64,000 bases of DNA from Elymus sibiricus (GCA_039707655.1 CM077676.1:241632866-241696865); one strand, 5' to 3'. Counted from the first letter of the stretch, positions 24,441 through 36,534 are shown. Numbers and translations: made by a program. Notes: generated by a model from the letters alone, not told the origin.

Positions 24441-25964
24441 TGATGACCCACAAGTATAGGGGATCAATCGTAGAACTTTCGATAAGTAAGAGTGTCGAAC
24501 CCAACGAGGAGCAGAAGGAAATGACATGCGGTTTTCAGCAAGGTATTTTCTGCAAGCACTGAAATTATCGGTAGCAAGTAGTTTGATAGCAAGATAATTT
24601 GTAACAAGTGACAAGTAGCAATAGTAACTAAGGTGTAGCAAGGTAGCCCAATCCTTTTTGTAGCAAAGGATAGGCCGGAACGATCTCTTATAATAAGCAA
24701 AGCATTCTCGAGGACACATGGGAATTTCATCTAGTCACTTTCATCATGTTTGTTTGATTCGCGTTTGCTACTTTGATAATTTGATATGTGGGTGGACCGG
24801 TGCTTGGGTGCTGTTCTTACTTGAACAAGCCTCCCACTTATGATTAACCCCTCTCGCAAGCATCCGCAACTACGAAAGAAGAATTAAGATAAATCTAACC
24901 ATAGCATTAAACATATGGATCCAAATCAGCCCCTTACGAAATAGCGCATAAACTAGGGTTTAAGCTTGTGTCACTCTAGCAACCCATCATTTAATTACTA
25001 CTCCGCAATGCATTCCCTTAGGCCCAAAGATGGTGAAGTGTCATGTAGTCGACGTTCACATGACACCACTAAGAGAATCAACAACATACATATCATCAAA
25101 ATATCGAACGAATACCAAATTCACATGATTACTTATGACAAGACTTCTCCCATGTCCTCAAGAACAAAAGTAACTACTCACAAATCATATTCATGTCCAA
25201 GATCAGAGGGGTATTAAATAGCATAATGGATCTGAACATATAATCTTCCACCAAATAAACCAACTAGCATCAACTACAAGATGTAATCAACACTACTAGC
25301 AACCCACAGGTACCAATCTGAGGTTTTGAGACAAAGATTGAATACAAGAGATGACCTAGGGTTTGAGATGAGATGGTGCTGTTGAAGACATTGATGAAGA
25401 TTGGTCCTCCCACGATGAGAGGATCGTTGGTGATGTCGATGGCTTCGATTTCCCCCTCCCGGAGGGAAGTATCCCCGGCGGAATCGCTCCGTCGGAGAGC
25501 AAAAATGCTCCTGCCCAAGTTCCGCCTCGAGACGGCGACGCTCCATCCCAAAAGTCTTCTCCTTATTTTTTCTAGGGCAAATGGGCTTATATACCAGAAA
25601 ATGGGCACCAGAGGCTAGCCAGGGGCCCCACAAGCCACCAGGGCGCGCCTGGGGGGGGGGGGGTGACGCGCCCTGGTGCCTCGTGGGCACCTAGGTGACC
25701 CCCTCTGGTACTTCTTTCTTCCAATATTTTTTATTTATTCCAAAATAAATCTCCGTGAAATTTCAGCTCATTTGGAGATGTGCAGAATAGGTATCTCTGA
25801 CATAGCCTTTTCAGGCCCAGAATTCCAGCTGCCGGCAATCTCCCTCCTTATGTAAATCTTGCATATTAAGAGAGAAAAGGCATTAGAATTGCTCCACAAA
25901 GTGTTATATTGATTAAAACACTATAAATAACAGTAGGAAAACATGATGGAAAATGGACGTATCA
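24441..25964 (-). repeat. Element F 3' LTR (1,524 bp)
   Basis: On the minus strand a TATA box (GGTATATAAG) lies at about 25587-25596. Upstream is a hairpin with arms CACCAGGGCGCG / CGCGCCCTGGTG (25636-25678) around a 13-base G-run. Transcription from this LTR would run into the gag of element A. Confidence 0.88.
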
Positions 25965-27516
25965 ACTCCCCCAAGCTTAGACCTCGCTTGTTCTCAAGCG
26001 AAAGCCGATATCGATAATCATGTTCACTTGTTTAGAGAGAGAGAGGTGTTGATAAAAACAAAATACGGACATAGTAGCATCATGATCATTATTATGACAG
26101 CAATATTCATTATCATAAAACTTCTCATGAGCAAGTAACAATTCATCACAACAACGAAGTATAAGGCATAAACTTTCTTGAAAACTAACAAACTATGTTC
26201 TCAGTTAACAGTGCAATTCAATTCATCATATTTCCAGGAAGGGTCTCATGTAGGAGCTTTTTAGCAAGTCCACATACTCAACCATCATTTAGACTTGTAT
26301 GATTGCTAACACTCACAACATATATATGGAGCAAAAAGTTTCAGCCAGACACATAGAAAGATAGGGGCTTATAATTTTGCCTCCCAACTTATTCACCTCA
26401 AGGGTAATGTCAACAATAATAACTCATGATCACTCATATCCAACTGGATATATGTGCCTAGATCTTCCCCACCACATGAAGCTTGCAAAAGAGAAAAATA
26501 AAAGGAATAGAGGAGAACATTATTGACTCTTGCATAAAAAGTAAATACATAAAAGTAAAAGATAGGCCCTTCACAAAGGGAAGCAGAGGTTGTCATGCGC
26601 TTTTTGTTGTTGGATGCACAAGCTCTTAATGCAAAGGAACGTCACTTTATATTGCCCCTTGTGATAGCAACCTTTATTATGCAGTCTGTTGCTTTTATTT
26701 CTTTACCATCACAAGTTCGTACAAAGCTTATTTTCCCTTACAATAAAAGTTCATACATATTTAGAGATAATTTTTATTGCTTTTTGCACCGATGACAACT
26801 TACTTGAAGGATCTTATTCAATCCATAGGTAGATATAGTGGACTCTCATGACATGAAACTAGGTTTAAGGGTTTTGGATGCACAAGTAGTATCTCTACTT
26901 GGTGCGGATTTTTTTGGCTAGCAAAGATATTGAGCAAGCACCACATGTTGAAGGATCTATGACAATATAGCTTCTATGTGAATATAAGCAAACATAATTC
27001 ATTACGTTGTCTTCCTTGTCCAACGTCAACAATTTGACATAAAATACTTAATGGGGGCTCACAATCATAAAAGATGTCCAAGATAGTGTATTTGCATGTG
27101 AATCTTCTCTTCCCTATTAATTTTTTCATGAATTGCATCATTGACCAATGTTGTGTTTGTTAGCTTCCAATAAATTTTACCACTTATACTTTTCTTTATG
27201 TAATGTCATTACTTTCCATAAGATTAGCATATGATCTTTTTCATTAATTTCATTGCTAGGATTGAAACATAAAAGTAAAGAAGCAAAAACTCAAACTACT
27301 CTTTATTATATAACTCTCAACTCAATTACATAGATAGATAGATCACGTAACTAGCACTCCAAAATAGATCATACTAAAATTTTATTCAACTAGATCACGA
27401 AATAACTAAGGATCGAACTAAAAATAGGTAAAGATAATAAAGGTGATGGTGATACGATACCGGGGCACCTCCCCCAAGCTTGGCACAAGCCAAGGGGAGT
27501 GCCCATACCCATGTAC
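25965..27516 (-). other. Element F 3' non-coding region
   Basis: No gene. The polypurine tract AAGCTTGGGGGAGT lies next to the LTR (25965-25978). A second PPT-like motif (CTCCCCCAAGCTTGG on the + strand) lies at about 27469-27483, just past the stop of the coiled-coil ORF. Confidence 0.75.
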
Positions 27517-27927
27517 TCAAGTTTCCTTCTTCGATGATGGTGGTGGTGATGAAGTCGTGGGCTTGTCCTTCAGTTTCCGCTTGGGAACATAGTTTTCTTC
27601 CTTCAACTTGCTAATTTCTTGCTCAAGCTCCACTATCTTCTCACACAATACGTTCTTGTTTTCCTGTAGAAGATGGAAAGGGATAAATTGGATCTTAGAT
27701 TTGTTTACTATGTTTGGGAGGCTTGACTTCTTGAACTCCACATGCATATCTCCCGGTTGAGGTAGAGGGGCATCTTCTTCATCCGAGCTCGTGTCTTCCA
27801 TTCCCTTCATGTTGGCATCTGGCTCCTCCTCCGCGGACCATCCATAGGGGTTTATATCCCCATAGATCCTTGGATTTGTAACATAGTGCGATACAAAGCT
27901 TTCTCCATCTGAGTCTTGAGACGACAT
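27517..27927 (-). CDS. Third ORF of element F, small acidic coiled-coil protein
   Basis: An intact 136-codon ORF starting MSSQDSDGESFVSHY. The first half is acidic and disordered (SSDEEDAPLPQPGD). Residues about 90-115 form a likely coiled coil (NVLCEKIVELEQEISKLKEE). The C-terminus is basic and Ser/Pro rich (PKRKLKDKP, then PPPSSKKET). It occupies the same place as the 326-codon ORF of element A but does not resemble it. It may be a different accessory protein or the remnant of a longer ORF. About 80 bp upstream is a TATA-like sequence within the U3-like module, so independent transcription is possible. Function is unknown. Confidence 0.5.
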   Translation of the reverse strand: MSSQDSDGESFVSHYVTNPRIYGDINPYGWSAEEEPDANMKGMEDTSSDEEDAPLPQPGDMHVEFKKSSLPNIVNKSKIQFIPFHLLQENKNVLCEKIVELEQEISKLKEENYVPKRKLKDKPTTSSPPPSSKKET

Positions 27928-28005
27928 ACTTTTGGATCTGTCAGAAAAATAGCACGAAACAAGAACAGAGAATATTTCTACGATACGGTGATCAAAACAT
28001 CCGGG

Positions 28006-28225
28006 AGTATATATAAATAATTTTTATCTTGCAAAACAAGTATTCCAGAAGAAAACGGAGTCGGGAAGGCTCACGAGGGGCCCACGAGCCACCAGGGCGC
28101 GCCTGGGGGGTGGCGCGCCCTGGTGCCTCGTGTGCACCTCGTGGGTCCCCTCGACTATTTCTTATTTTTGTATTTTTTCTAATATTCCAAAACTGACAGA
28201 AAGTATTTTTATGGAATTTTTGGAG
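28006..28225 (-). promoter_or_regulatory. U3-like module upstream of the third ORF of element F
   Basis: The hairpin CACCAGGGCGCGCC ... GGCGCGCCCTGGTG (28090-28125) is followed by TATTTTTT (28171), TATTCCAAAA (28183) and TTTGGAG (28219). The element's own LTR has the same order at 25636, 25725, 25736 and 25771, with spacings equal to within a base apart from the G-run. On the minus strand a TATA-like TTATTTATATATACTC lies at 28020-28005, downstream of the hairpin as in the LTR, about 80 bp before the ORF. Confidence 0.65.
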
Positions 28226-28260
28226 TCGGTTTACTTACCGTATCACATACCTATTCCTTT

Positions 28261-31200
28261 TCAGGGTTCTGGAGTGTTCTGGAAGGTCTCTCTTATGTAA
28301 TCCTCCAGTGCCATTGTTTCAATAATATTAGTTTCAACATTAGTGGGAATACTTAAAATATAGTGCTTAATTCTTTGCCCATTCACCACTCTCGGATTAG
28401 TGCCTTCGGAGTTGTTTATTTTGATGGCTCCGGAGCGATAAACTTCTTTGATGATATACGGTCCTTCCCATTTAGAGAGAAGTTTTCCTGCAAAAAATCT
28501 CAAACGAGAATTGTACAATAGAACATATTCACCCACTTTGAATTCCCATTTTTGAATTCTTTTATCATGCCATCTTTTAACTTTTTCCTTAAACAATTTG
28601 GCATTTTCATAAGCTTGGGTTCTTCATTCATCTAGGGAGCTAATATCAAATAACCTCTTTTCATCGGCAAGTTTAAAATCATAATTGAGTTCGTTAATTG
28701 CCCAATATGCTTTATGTTCTAACTCAAGAGGTAAATGACATGCTTTTCCATAAACCATTTTATAAGGAGATATACCCATAGGATTTTTATAAGCAGTTCT
28801 ATAAGCCCATAATGCATCGCCAAGTTTCTTAGACCAATTCTTTCTAGATCTATTGACGGTTTTTTGCAAAATTAATTTTATTTCTCTATTGCTCAATTCA
28901 ACTTGACCACTAGATTGAGGGTGATAGGGAGATGCAATTCTATGGTTGACATCATATTTAGCAAACAATTTACGGAATGCACCATGAATAAAATGTGAAC
29001 CACCATCAGTCATTAAATACCTAGGGACTCCGAACCTCGGGAAAATAACTTCTTTAAGCATTTTAATAGAAGTGTTATGATCAGCACTACTAGTTGGAAT
29101 AGCTTCTACCCACTTAGTAACGTAATCAACAGCAACTAAAATATGTGTATACCCATTGGATTTAGGAAAAGGTCCCATATAATCAAATCCCCAAACATCA
29201 AATGGTTCAATAACAAGTGAATAATTCATAGGCATTTCCTGACGTCTACCAACATTACCAATCCTTTGACATTCATCACAAGATAAGATAAACTTACGAG
29301 CATCCTTGAAAAGAGTAGGCCAATAAAAACCAGAGTGTAATACCTTGTGTGCAGTTCTGTCTCCCGCATGGTGTCCTCCGTAAGCCTCGGAATGGCACTT
29401 CTGTAGGATTAGTTCCTGTTCATGCTCAGGTATACAACATCTAATAATACCATCTACTCCTTCTTTATAAAGATGTGGGTCATCCCAGAAGTAATGTCTT
29501 AAATCAAAGAAGCACTTTTTCTTTTGTTGGTATGTGAAACTAGGTGGTATAAATTTAGCAACAATATAATTAGCATAGTCTGCATACCAAGGAGTATTAC
29601 GAGAAGCATTTATAACAGCTAATTGTTCATCAGGAAAATCATCATTAATAGGAAGTGGGTCATCAAGAACATTTTCCATTCTTGGCAAATTATCTGCTAT
29701 GGGATTCTCAGCTCCCTTTCTATCAATAATATGCAAGTCAAATTCTTGTAGCAATAGAACCCACCTAATGAGTCTAGGTTTAGCATCTTTCTTTTCCATA
29801 AGATATTTAATAGTAGCATGATTGGTGTGAACAGTTACTTTAGAATCGACTATGTAAGATCTGAATTTATCACATGCAAACACAACTGCTAGAAATTCTT
29901 TCTCGGTAGTAGCATAATTTCTTTGAGCACTGTCTAGAGTTTTACTAGCATAATGGATAACATTTAATTTCTTATCAACTCTCTGTCCTAGAACAGCACC
30001 AACATCATAATCACTAGCATCACACATAATTTCAAAAGGCAAGTTCCAATCAGGTGGTTGAACAATAGGTGCAGAGGTTAAGGCTTTCTTAAGTGTTTCA
30101 AAAGCTTCTACACAATCATCATCAAAAACAAATGGAACATCTTTTTGCAAAATATTAGTAAGAGGCCTAGAAATTTTAGAGAAGTCTTTAATAAACCTCC
30201 TATAGAAACCAGCATGACCAAGGAAACTTCTTATACCTTTAATATCTTTAGGACAAGGAATTTTCTCAATTGCATCAACCTTAGCCTTATCAACTTCAAT
30301 ACCTCTTTTAGAAATTTTATGCCCCAAGACAATACCTTCATTCATCATAAAGTGGCACTTATCCCAATTCAAGACAAGATTAGTTTGTTCACATCTCTGC
30401 AAAACTTGATCAAGGTTGCTTAAGCAGTCATCAAAAGAAGTTCCGTAAACGGAAAAATCATCCATGAAAACCTCAACAATCTTTTCACAAAAGTCAGAGA
30501 ATATAGCAGTCATACATCTTTGAAAGGTAGCAGGTGCATTGCATAAACCAAAAGGCATACGTCTATAAGCATAAGTTCCAAAAGGACAAATAAAGGTGGT
30601 TTTCTCTTAGTCAGCTTGTGATACAGGTATTTGAGAGAAACCATAATATCCATCAAGAAAACAAAAGTGTGTATGCTTGGACAATCTTTCTAACATTTGA
30701 TCGATAAAAGGTAAGGGGTAATGATCTTTTCTAGTGGCTTTGTTTAATTTTCTAAAATCAATTACCATCCTATAACCAGTTACAATTCTTTGTGGGATGA
30801 GTTCATTTTTATCATTAGGAACAACGGTAATGCCTCCTTTCTTAGGGACACAATGAACGGGACTTATCCATCTACTATCAGCTATGGGATAGATTATACC
30901 TGCTTCCAGAAGCTTTAATATTTCAGTTCTTACCACCTCCTTCATTTTAGGATTTAATCGTCGTTGGTGGTCGACAACTGGTTTAGCATCAGGCTCCATA
31001 TTAATTTTATGCTGACATAGAGTGGGACTAATGCCCTTAAGATCATCAAGAGTATATCCAATAGCAGCTCGGTGCTTCCTCAGAGTTTTTAGTAATCTCT
31101 TTTCTTCATGCTCTGAAAGGTTAGCACTAATAATAACAGGATATATCTTCTTTTCATCTAGATAAGCATATTTCAATGTATCAGGCAATTGTTTCAGTTC

Positions 31201-31470
31201 AAATACAGGGTCACCCTTAGGTGGGGGAGGGCCTCCAAGAGTTTCAACAGGCAAATTGTGTTTAAGGATTGGTGGTTGATCAAAGAACATCCTATCTATT
31301 TCATTTCTTTCATTCATGTGCATATCATTTTCATGGTCTAGCAAATATTGTTCTAACGGATCAATAGGAGGTACGGCAATAGAAGCAAGACCAATAATTT
31401 CATCTTTACTAGGCAATTCTTTATCATGAGGTTGTCTACGAAACTTGGAGAAATTAAACTCATGAGACAT
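28261..31470 (-). pseudogene. pol: pol of element F: RT, RNase H and integrase, interrupted by two stops
   Basis: One reading frame from 31470 to 28261, broken by TAA at 30609-30607 and TGA at 28626-28624. The RT N-terminal part (YRMVIDFRKLNKATRKDHYP) precedes the first stop. After it come [15 protein letters not shown] and [10 protein letters not shown], so the catalytic box is FMDD rather than YxDD, as is common in this lineage. RNase [15 protein letters not shown]. Integrase: zinc domain [18 protein letters not shown] with CDEC, catalytic region [16 protein letters not shown] and [11 protein letters not shown]. The C-terminal part KWEGPYIIKEVYRSGAIKIN follows the second stop. The TGA fits a Trp codon and the TAA a Gln codon changed by transitions. 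Confidence 0.88.
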
Positions 31471-32083
31471 ACCACCAAAATTAACACTAACACAGTTTCT
31501 TTAGCGCAATCAATCTTGGCATTAACAGTGTTCAAGAAAGGTCTACCAAATATAATGGGACAAAAAATATCTTGTGGAGAACCGAGGACATGAAAATCAG
31601 TAGGGTATTTATTTTTCCACACAAGACTTCAACATCTCTAACGATCCCAAGCGGTGTAATGGTATCTCTGTTTGCAAGCTTAATAGTAACATCAATGTCC
31701 TCTATTTCAATAGGTGCAATATCATTCATAATTTCTTGATATAAGGTAAACGGAATAGCACTCACACTAGCACCCAAATCACATAAGCCATGATAACAAT
31801 GATCTCCTATTTTAACAGAGACAACAGGCATGCCTACTACAGGTCTGTTTTTATCTTTACGATCTGGTTTAGCGATTCTAGCTGCTTCATCACAGAAGTA
31901 AATAACATGCCCATTTATATTATCGACCAAGAGATCTTTAACCATAGCAAAATTAGGTTCAAATTTAATTTGTTTAGAGGGTCTAGGTGCTCTAATATTA
32001 CTTTTGTTAACCACAGTTGAAACTTTAGCATGTTCTTTAAACCTAACAGGAAAAGGTGGTTTCTCAATATAAGCATAAGGCAC
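31353..32083 (-). pseudogene. Protease region of element F with two frameshifts
   Basis: Frame from 32083 reads CDLGASVSAIPFTLYQ, a retropepsin-like region, and continues to about 31620. There the frame shifts: the next segment (IFGRPFLNTVNAKIDCAKET) is read in another frame to about 31510. It then shifts again into the frame that leads to RT (31470). The in-frame TAA at 32116-32114 separates it from gag. In the intact family this is one polyprotein, so each lesion alone would block production of RT. Confidence 0.8.
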
Positions 32084-32113
32084 AACTGTATCAACATGGT
32101 AAACAATTGTTTC

Positions 32114-32989
32114 TTATTTAACACTAACGGGTTCCTCAATCTTTTCTTTAACAGGGGGATGATATTTAAACCACTTCTCCTTAGGGAGATCAACATGAGT
32201 AGCAAATGATTCACAAAAGGAAGCTACTATCTCAGAGTCAAGTCCATATTTAGTGCTAAACTTATGAAAAGCATCGGTATCCATAAAAGATTTAACACAA
32301 TCGAACTCAAGTATTATACCTGAATCATTACCTTTGTCGAGTTCCCAATCTTCAGAGTTGCGTTTAATTCTTTCCAGAAGATCCCATCTGAATTCAATAG
32401 TTTTCTTCATAAAGGAGCTAGTCGAAGAAGAATCGAGCATGGTTTGATCATCATGAGAAAGCCGAGCATAAAAATTCTGTAAGATAATTTCTCTTGAGAG
32501 CTCATGATTGGGGCATGTGTACATCATGTACTTAAGCCTCCCCCAAGCTTGAGAGATGGTTTCTCCTTCACGAGGCCAAAAATTATATATATAATTCCGA
32601 TCACGATGAACCAAATGCATAGGATAAAATTTCTGGTGGAATTCCAGTTTCAATCGGTTCCAGTCCCATGTATCAGTATCATCACATAGCCTATAACATG
32701 TCAATGCCTTTCCCTCCAAAGATAAAGGGAATACTTTCTTCTTAAATCCATCTCCGGATAAACCTGCAAGCTTAAACAATCCACAAATTTCATCCACATA
32801 GATTAAGTGCATATCAGGATGTACCGTTCCATCTCCTGCATAAGGATTAGCTAGCAGTTTCTCTATCATACCCGAAGGGATCTCATAATAAATATTTTCA
32901 GTAGGTGCAGTAGGTTGAGGAGCAACTATTTGTGCTTCCGGTCGCGGTGAAGATACCCCAAACAAACCCCTCAAAGGATTACTTTCCAT
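32114..32989 (-). pseudogene. gag: gag of element F
   Basis: I place the start at the ATG at 32989 (MESNPLRGLFGVSSP) rather than the TTG at 33004. It encodes 291 residues with the retrotransposon Gag core: KKVFPLSLEGKALTCYRL, EFHQKFYPMHLVHRDRNYIY and ETISQAWGRLKYMMYTCPNH. The frame ends at TAA 32116-32114 but continues open beyond it into the protease. That suggests the stop is a mutation within an originally continuous gag-pro-pol frame. The coding stretch for QAWGRL includes the PPT-like CTCCCCCAAGCTTGAG on the + strand, near 32537-32552. Confidence 0.8.
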
Positions 32990-33094
32990 AGTGACAAGTG
33001 ACAATAAATTTCAGCACGTAATATAAATGTTTCCTTACCAAATTCCACTCACCAAAGGCGCTTCACTCCCCGGAAACGGTGCCAGAAAAAGTCT

Positions 33095-34623
33095 TGATGA
33101 CCCACAAGTATAGGGGATCAATCGTAGTCCTTTCGATAAGTAAGAGTGTCGAACCCAACAAGGAGCAGAAGGAAATGACAAGCGGTTTTCAGCAAGGTAT
33201 TTTCTGCAAGCACTGAAATTATCGGTAGCAAGTAGTTTGATAGCAAGATAATTTGTAACATGTGATAAGTAGCAATAGTAACTAAGATGCAGCAAGGTAG
33301 CCTAATCCTTTTTGTACCAAAGGACAGGCTGGAACGATCTCTTATAATAAGCAAAGCGTTCTCGAGGACACATGGGAATTTCATCTAGTCACTTTCATCA
33401 TGTTTGTTTGATTCACATTCGCTACTTTGATAATTTGATATGTGGGTGGACCGGTGCTTGGGTGATGTTCTTACTTGAACAAGCCTCCCACTTATGATTA
33501 ACCCCTCTCGCAAGCATCCGCAACTACGAAAGAAGAATTAAGATAAATCTAACCATAGCATTAAACATATGGATCCAAATCAGCCCCTTACGGAATAGCG
33601 CATAAACTAGGGTTTAAGCTTCTATCACTCTAGCAACCCATCATCTAATTACTACTCCACAATGCATTCCCTTAGCCCCAAAGATGGTGAAGTGTCATGT
33701 AGTCGACGTTCACATGACACCACTAAGAGAATCAACAACATACATATCATCAAAATATCGAACGAATACCAAATTCACATGATTACTTATGACAAGACTT
33801 CTCCCATGTCCTCAAGAACAAAAGTAACTACTCACAAATCATATTCATGTTCAAGATCAGAGGGGTATTAAATAGCATAATGGATCTGAACATATAATCT
33901 TCCACCAAATAAACCAACTAGCATCAACTACAAGATGTAATCAACACTACTAGCAACCCACAGGTACCAATCTGAGGTTTTGAGACAAAGATTGAATACA
34001 AGAGATGAACTAGGGTTTGAGATGAGATGGTGTTGTTGAAGATGTTGATGAAGATTGGTCCTCCCACGATGAGAGGATCCTTGGTGATGTCGATGGCTTC
34101 GATTTCCCCCTCCCGGAGGGATGTATCCCTGGCGGAATCGCTCCACCGGAGAGCAAAAGTGCTCCTGCCCAAGTTCCGCCTCGAGACGGCGGCGCTCCGT
34201 CCAAAAAGTCTTCTCCTTATTTTTTCTAGGGCAAATGGGCTTATATACCAGAAAATGGGCACCGGAGGCTGGCCAGGGGCCCCACAAGCCACCAGGGCGC
34301 GCCTGGGGGGGGGGGGGGGGTGGCGCGCCCTGGTGCCTCGTGGGCGCCTGGGTGGCCCCCTCTGGTACTTATTTCTTCCAATATTTTTTATTTATTCCAA
34401 AATAAATCTCCGTGAAATTTCAGCTCATTTGGAGATGTGCAGAATAGGTATCTCTGACATAGCCTTTTCAGGTCCAGAATTCCAGCTGCCGGCAATCTCC
34501 CTCCTTATATAAATATTGCATATTAAGAGAGAAAAGGCATTAGAATTGCTCCACAAAGTGTTATATTGATTAAAAACACTATAAATAATAGTAGGAAAAA
34601 CATGATGCAAAATGGACGTATCA
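33095..34623 (-). repeat. Element F 5' LTR (1,529 bp) and primer binding site
   Basis: Minus-strand promoter: TATA near 34239-34248 and the GC hairpin at 34290-34335 with a 16-base G-run (13 in the other copy). The primer site TGGCACCGTTTCCGGGGAG is at 33084-33066, separated from the LTR by ten bases. Many scattered substitutions distinguish it from 24441-25964. Confidence 0.88.
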
Positions 34624-34736
34624 ACGATCTTGGTTTTAGCGTCTTTCAGATTCTTCATAGTGATCAACAGATATAAATCCCAAGTGACTCAACAGATAGA
34701 GCTATGCTCCCCGACAACGGTGCCAGAAAAAGGTCT
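34624..34736 (-). other. Element A gag start, leader and primer binding site
   Basis: Holds the first eleven codons and two bases of element A gag (ATG at 34658, MKNLKDAKTKI) before the F insertion point. Also holds a short leader and the primer site TGGCACCGTTGTCGGGGAG at 34725-34707. Eleven bases separate it from the LTR. The frame resumes at 24435 once F and one ACGAT copy are discounted. Confidence 0.8.
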
Positions 34737-36144
34737 TGATAACCCACAAGTATAGGGGATCGCAACAGTTTTCGCGGGTAGTATTTCACCCAGATTTATT
34801 GATTCGACACAAGGGGAGCCAAAGAATATTTGTGAGTATTAGCAGTTGAGTTATCAATTCAACCACATCTGGAGTACTAAATATCTGCAGCAAAGTGTTT
34901 AGTAGCACAGTAGTATGATAGTTTCAAAAGCAATAGTAACAGTAGTGACAATAACAGAAGCAGTTTTGTAGTAATTGTAACAGCAGCAACAACGAAAGTA
35001 ACTTACAAAGACCAATATGCAAAAAGCGTAGGCATTGGTTCGGTGATGGATAATTATGTCGGATGACATTCATCATGTAACAGTCACAACCTAGGGCGTT
35101 ACACAATAGCCCCAATTCATCAATGTAATGTAGGCATGTATTCCGTATATAGTCATACGTGCTTATAGTAAGAACTTGCATGACATCTTTTGTCCTACCC
35201 TCCCATGGCAGCGGGGTCCTTAAGGAAACTAAGGGATATTAAGGCCTCCTTTTAATAGAGAACCGGAACAAAGCATTAACACATAGTGAATACATGAACT
35301 CCTCAAACTACGACAATCACCGGAAAGAATCCCAATTATTGTCACCTTGGGGTATGCGGATCATGACACGTAACAGGTGCATATAACTTGCAAGATAAGA
35401 TCAAGAACTCAAATATATTCATGAAAACATAGAGGGTTCAGATCTGAAATCATGGCACTCGGGCCCTAGTGACAAACATTAAGCATAGCAAAGTCATAGC
35501 AACATCAATCTCAGAACATAGTGGATACTAGGGATCAAAGCCCTAACAAATTGACTCAATTACATGATAAATCTCACCCAACCCATCACTGTCCAGCAAG
35601 CCTATGAAGAAATTATTCACACACGGTGGTGAGCATCATGAAATTGGTGATGGAGGATGGTTGATGATGACGACGGCGTCAAATCCCCCTCTCCGGAGCC
35701 CCGAACGGACTCCAGATCAGCCCTCCCGATGAAGAATAGGAGGTGGCGGCGGCTCCGTATCGTAAAACGCGATGATTCTTTCTCTCTGATTTTTTTCTCC
35801 ACGAATAGGTACTTATAGCGTTGGAGTTATGGCAAACGGAGCTGCCAGGGGCCCACAAGCCTGCCAGGCGCACCCTGGGGGGGTGGGCGTGCCCCCCAGG
35901 CTTGTGGCGCATGGTGGCCCCCCCTCTGGTAGATCTTTGCGCCAGTATTTTTTATATATTCTGAAATAATTCTCCATAAATTTTCAGGTCCATCCGAGAA
36001 CTTTTATTTCTGCACAAAAACAACACCATGGCAATTATGCTGAAAACAGCGTCAGTCCGGGTTAGTTCCATTCAAATCTTGCAAATTAGAGTCCAAAACT
36101 AGAGCAAAAGTGTTTGGAATAGTAGATATGTTTGGGACGTATCA
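34737..36144 (-). repeat. Element A 5' LTR (1,408 bp)
   Basis: Starts TGATAACCC and ends GGGACGTATCA, followed by the GACGC target-site copy. Minus-strand TATA (CTATAAGTAC) is at about 35809-35818. Inverted arms CACAAGCCTG / CAGGCTTGTG (about 35854-35906) surround a G-rich centre upstream of it. Confidence 0.88.
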
Positions 36145-36149
36145 GACGC

Positions 36150-36534
36150 TGTCTGGTGTCATGGTGGTGTTGATGGCAGAGAGGCCTGGCAAGGTCGGTG
36201 TGTTAGTTTCTGCTCTGACGATGGATTGGTGGAAGACAGCGGCGACGACACATGAGAGTGCGTCGGACCGGTTTGTACCCCAAACCCAATATGCAGCTTG
36301 GTTGGGATCTCCAGCTTTAGATGTTAGGCTTTAGTGCGATGTCTGTTTGGTATTAGGCTCGGACTATTGGCACCCCTTCATCAAGTGGATAGGAGTAGCG
36401 ACAGTTGTTGCTAAGATGGTGGCTTCAGACTACCTGATGTACTACTTTGTAAGGTCTTTGTGAAGAATGAATAAAATGGCTGCATGCATCACCCAAATGC
36501 AGAGGCCGGGGGTAATCCTCCCTTTCTAAAAAAA
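36150..36534 (+). mobile_element. Poly(A)-tailed retroposon, 3' part
   Basis: This is the continuation of the sequence that breaks off at 4429. It contains a polyadenylation-like AATAAA (36470-36475) and ends in an A-run at 36528-36534 directly before the 14-bp target-site duplication. That is the hallmark of target-primed reverse transcription. The terminal sequence (GCAGAGGCCGGGGGTAATCC before the A-run) resembles 3' ends seen repeatedly in wheat LINE-like sequences; that resemblance is from memory. Confidence 0.65.

Larger units (their letters stand above)
24441..34623 (-). mobile_element. Element F: Athila-type Gypsy retrotransposon with full gag-pol layout (Sabrina-like)
   Basis: TSD ACGAT at 24436-24440 and 34624-34628, inside the gag of element A. 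LTR ends are TGATGACCC and GGACGTATCA. Minus-strand order: 5' LTR 34623-33095, PBS 33084-33066 (TGGCACCGTTTCCGGGGAG), gag, PR, RT, RNase H, integrase, U3-like module, coiled-coil ORF, PPT, 3' LTR 25964-24441. It is the only one of the three Athila-type elements here that carries RT and integrase. It has in-frame stops at 32114, 30607 and 28624 and two frameshifts in the protease, so it is inactive. LTRs differ by about 3% by eye. Confidence 0.88.
4430..36144 (-). mobile_element. Element A: Athila-type Gypsy LTR retrotransposon lacking RT and integrase (WHAM/Sabrina-like)
   Basis: The 5-bp target-site duplication GACGC lies at 4425-4429 and 36145-36149. LTR termini are TGATAACCC (right copy; mutated to TAATAACC in the left) and GGGACGTATCA. 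Without its two insertions (B at 4765-17012, F at 24441-34623) the element is about 9.3 kb. In minus-strand order it has 5' LTR 34737-36144, primer binding site 34725-34707, gag start 34658 continuing at 24435, protease-like region, a third ORF (21168-20188), polypurine tract and 3' LTR. There is no reverse transcriptase or integrase, so it is a non-autonomous type. By eye the LTRs differ at roughly 4-5% of sites, the oldest of the nest. Confidence 0.85.

Noticed and set aside
24441..24719. N-terminal 93 residues of the 657-codon ORF as part of a real Gag
   Set aside because: They are LTR sequence of element F joined to A's gag by insertion. The same peptide is readable in the other F LTR (near 33100-33384).
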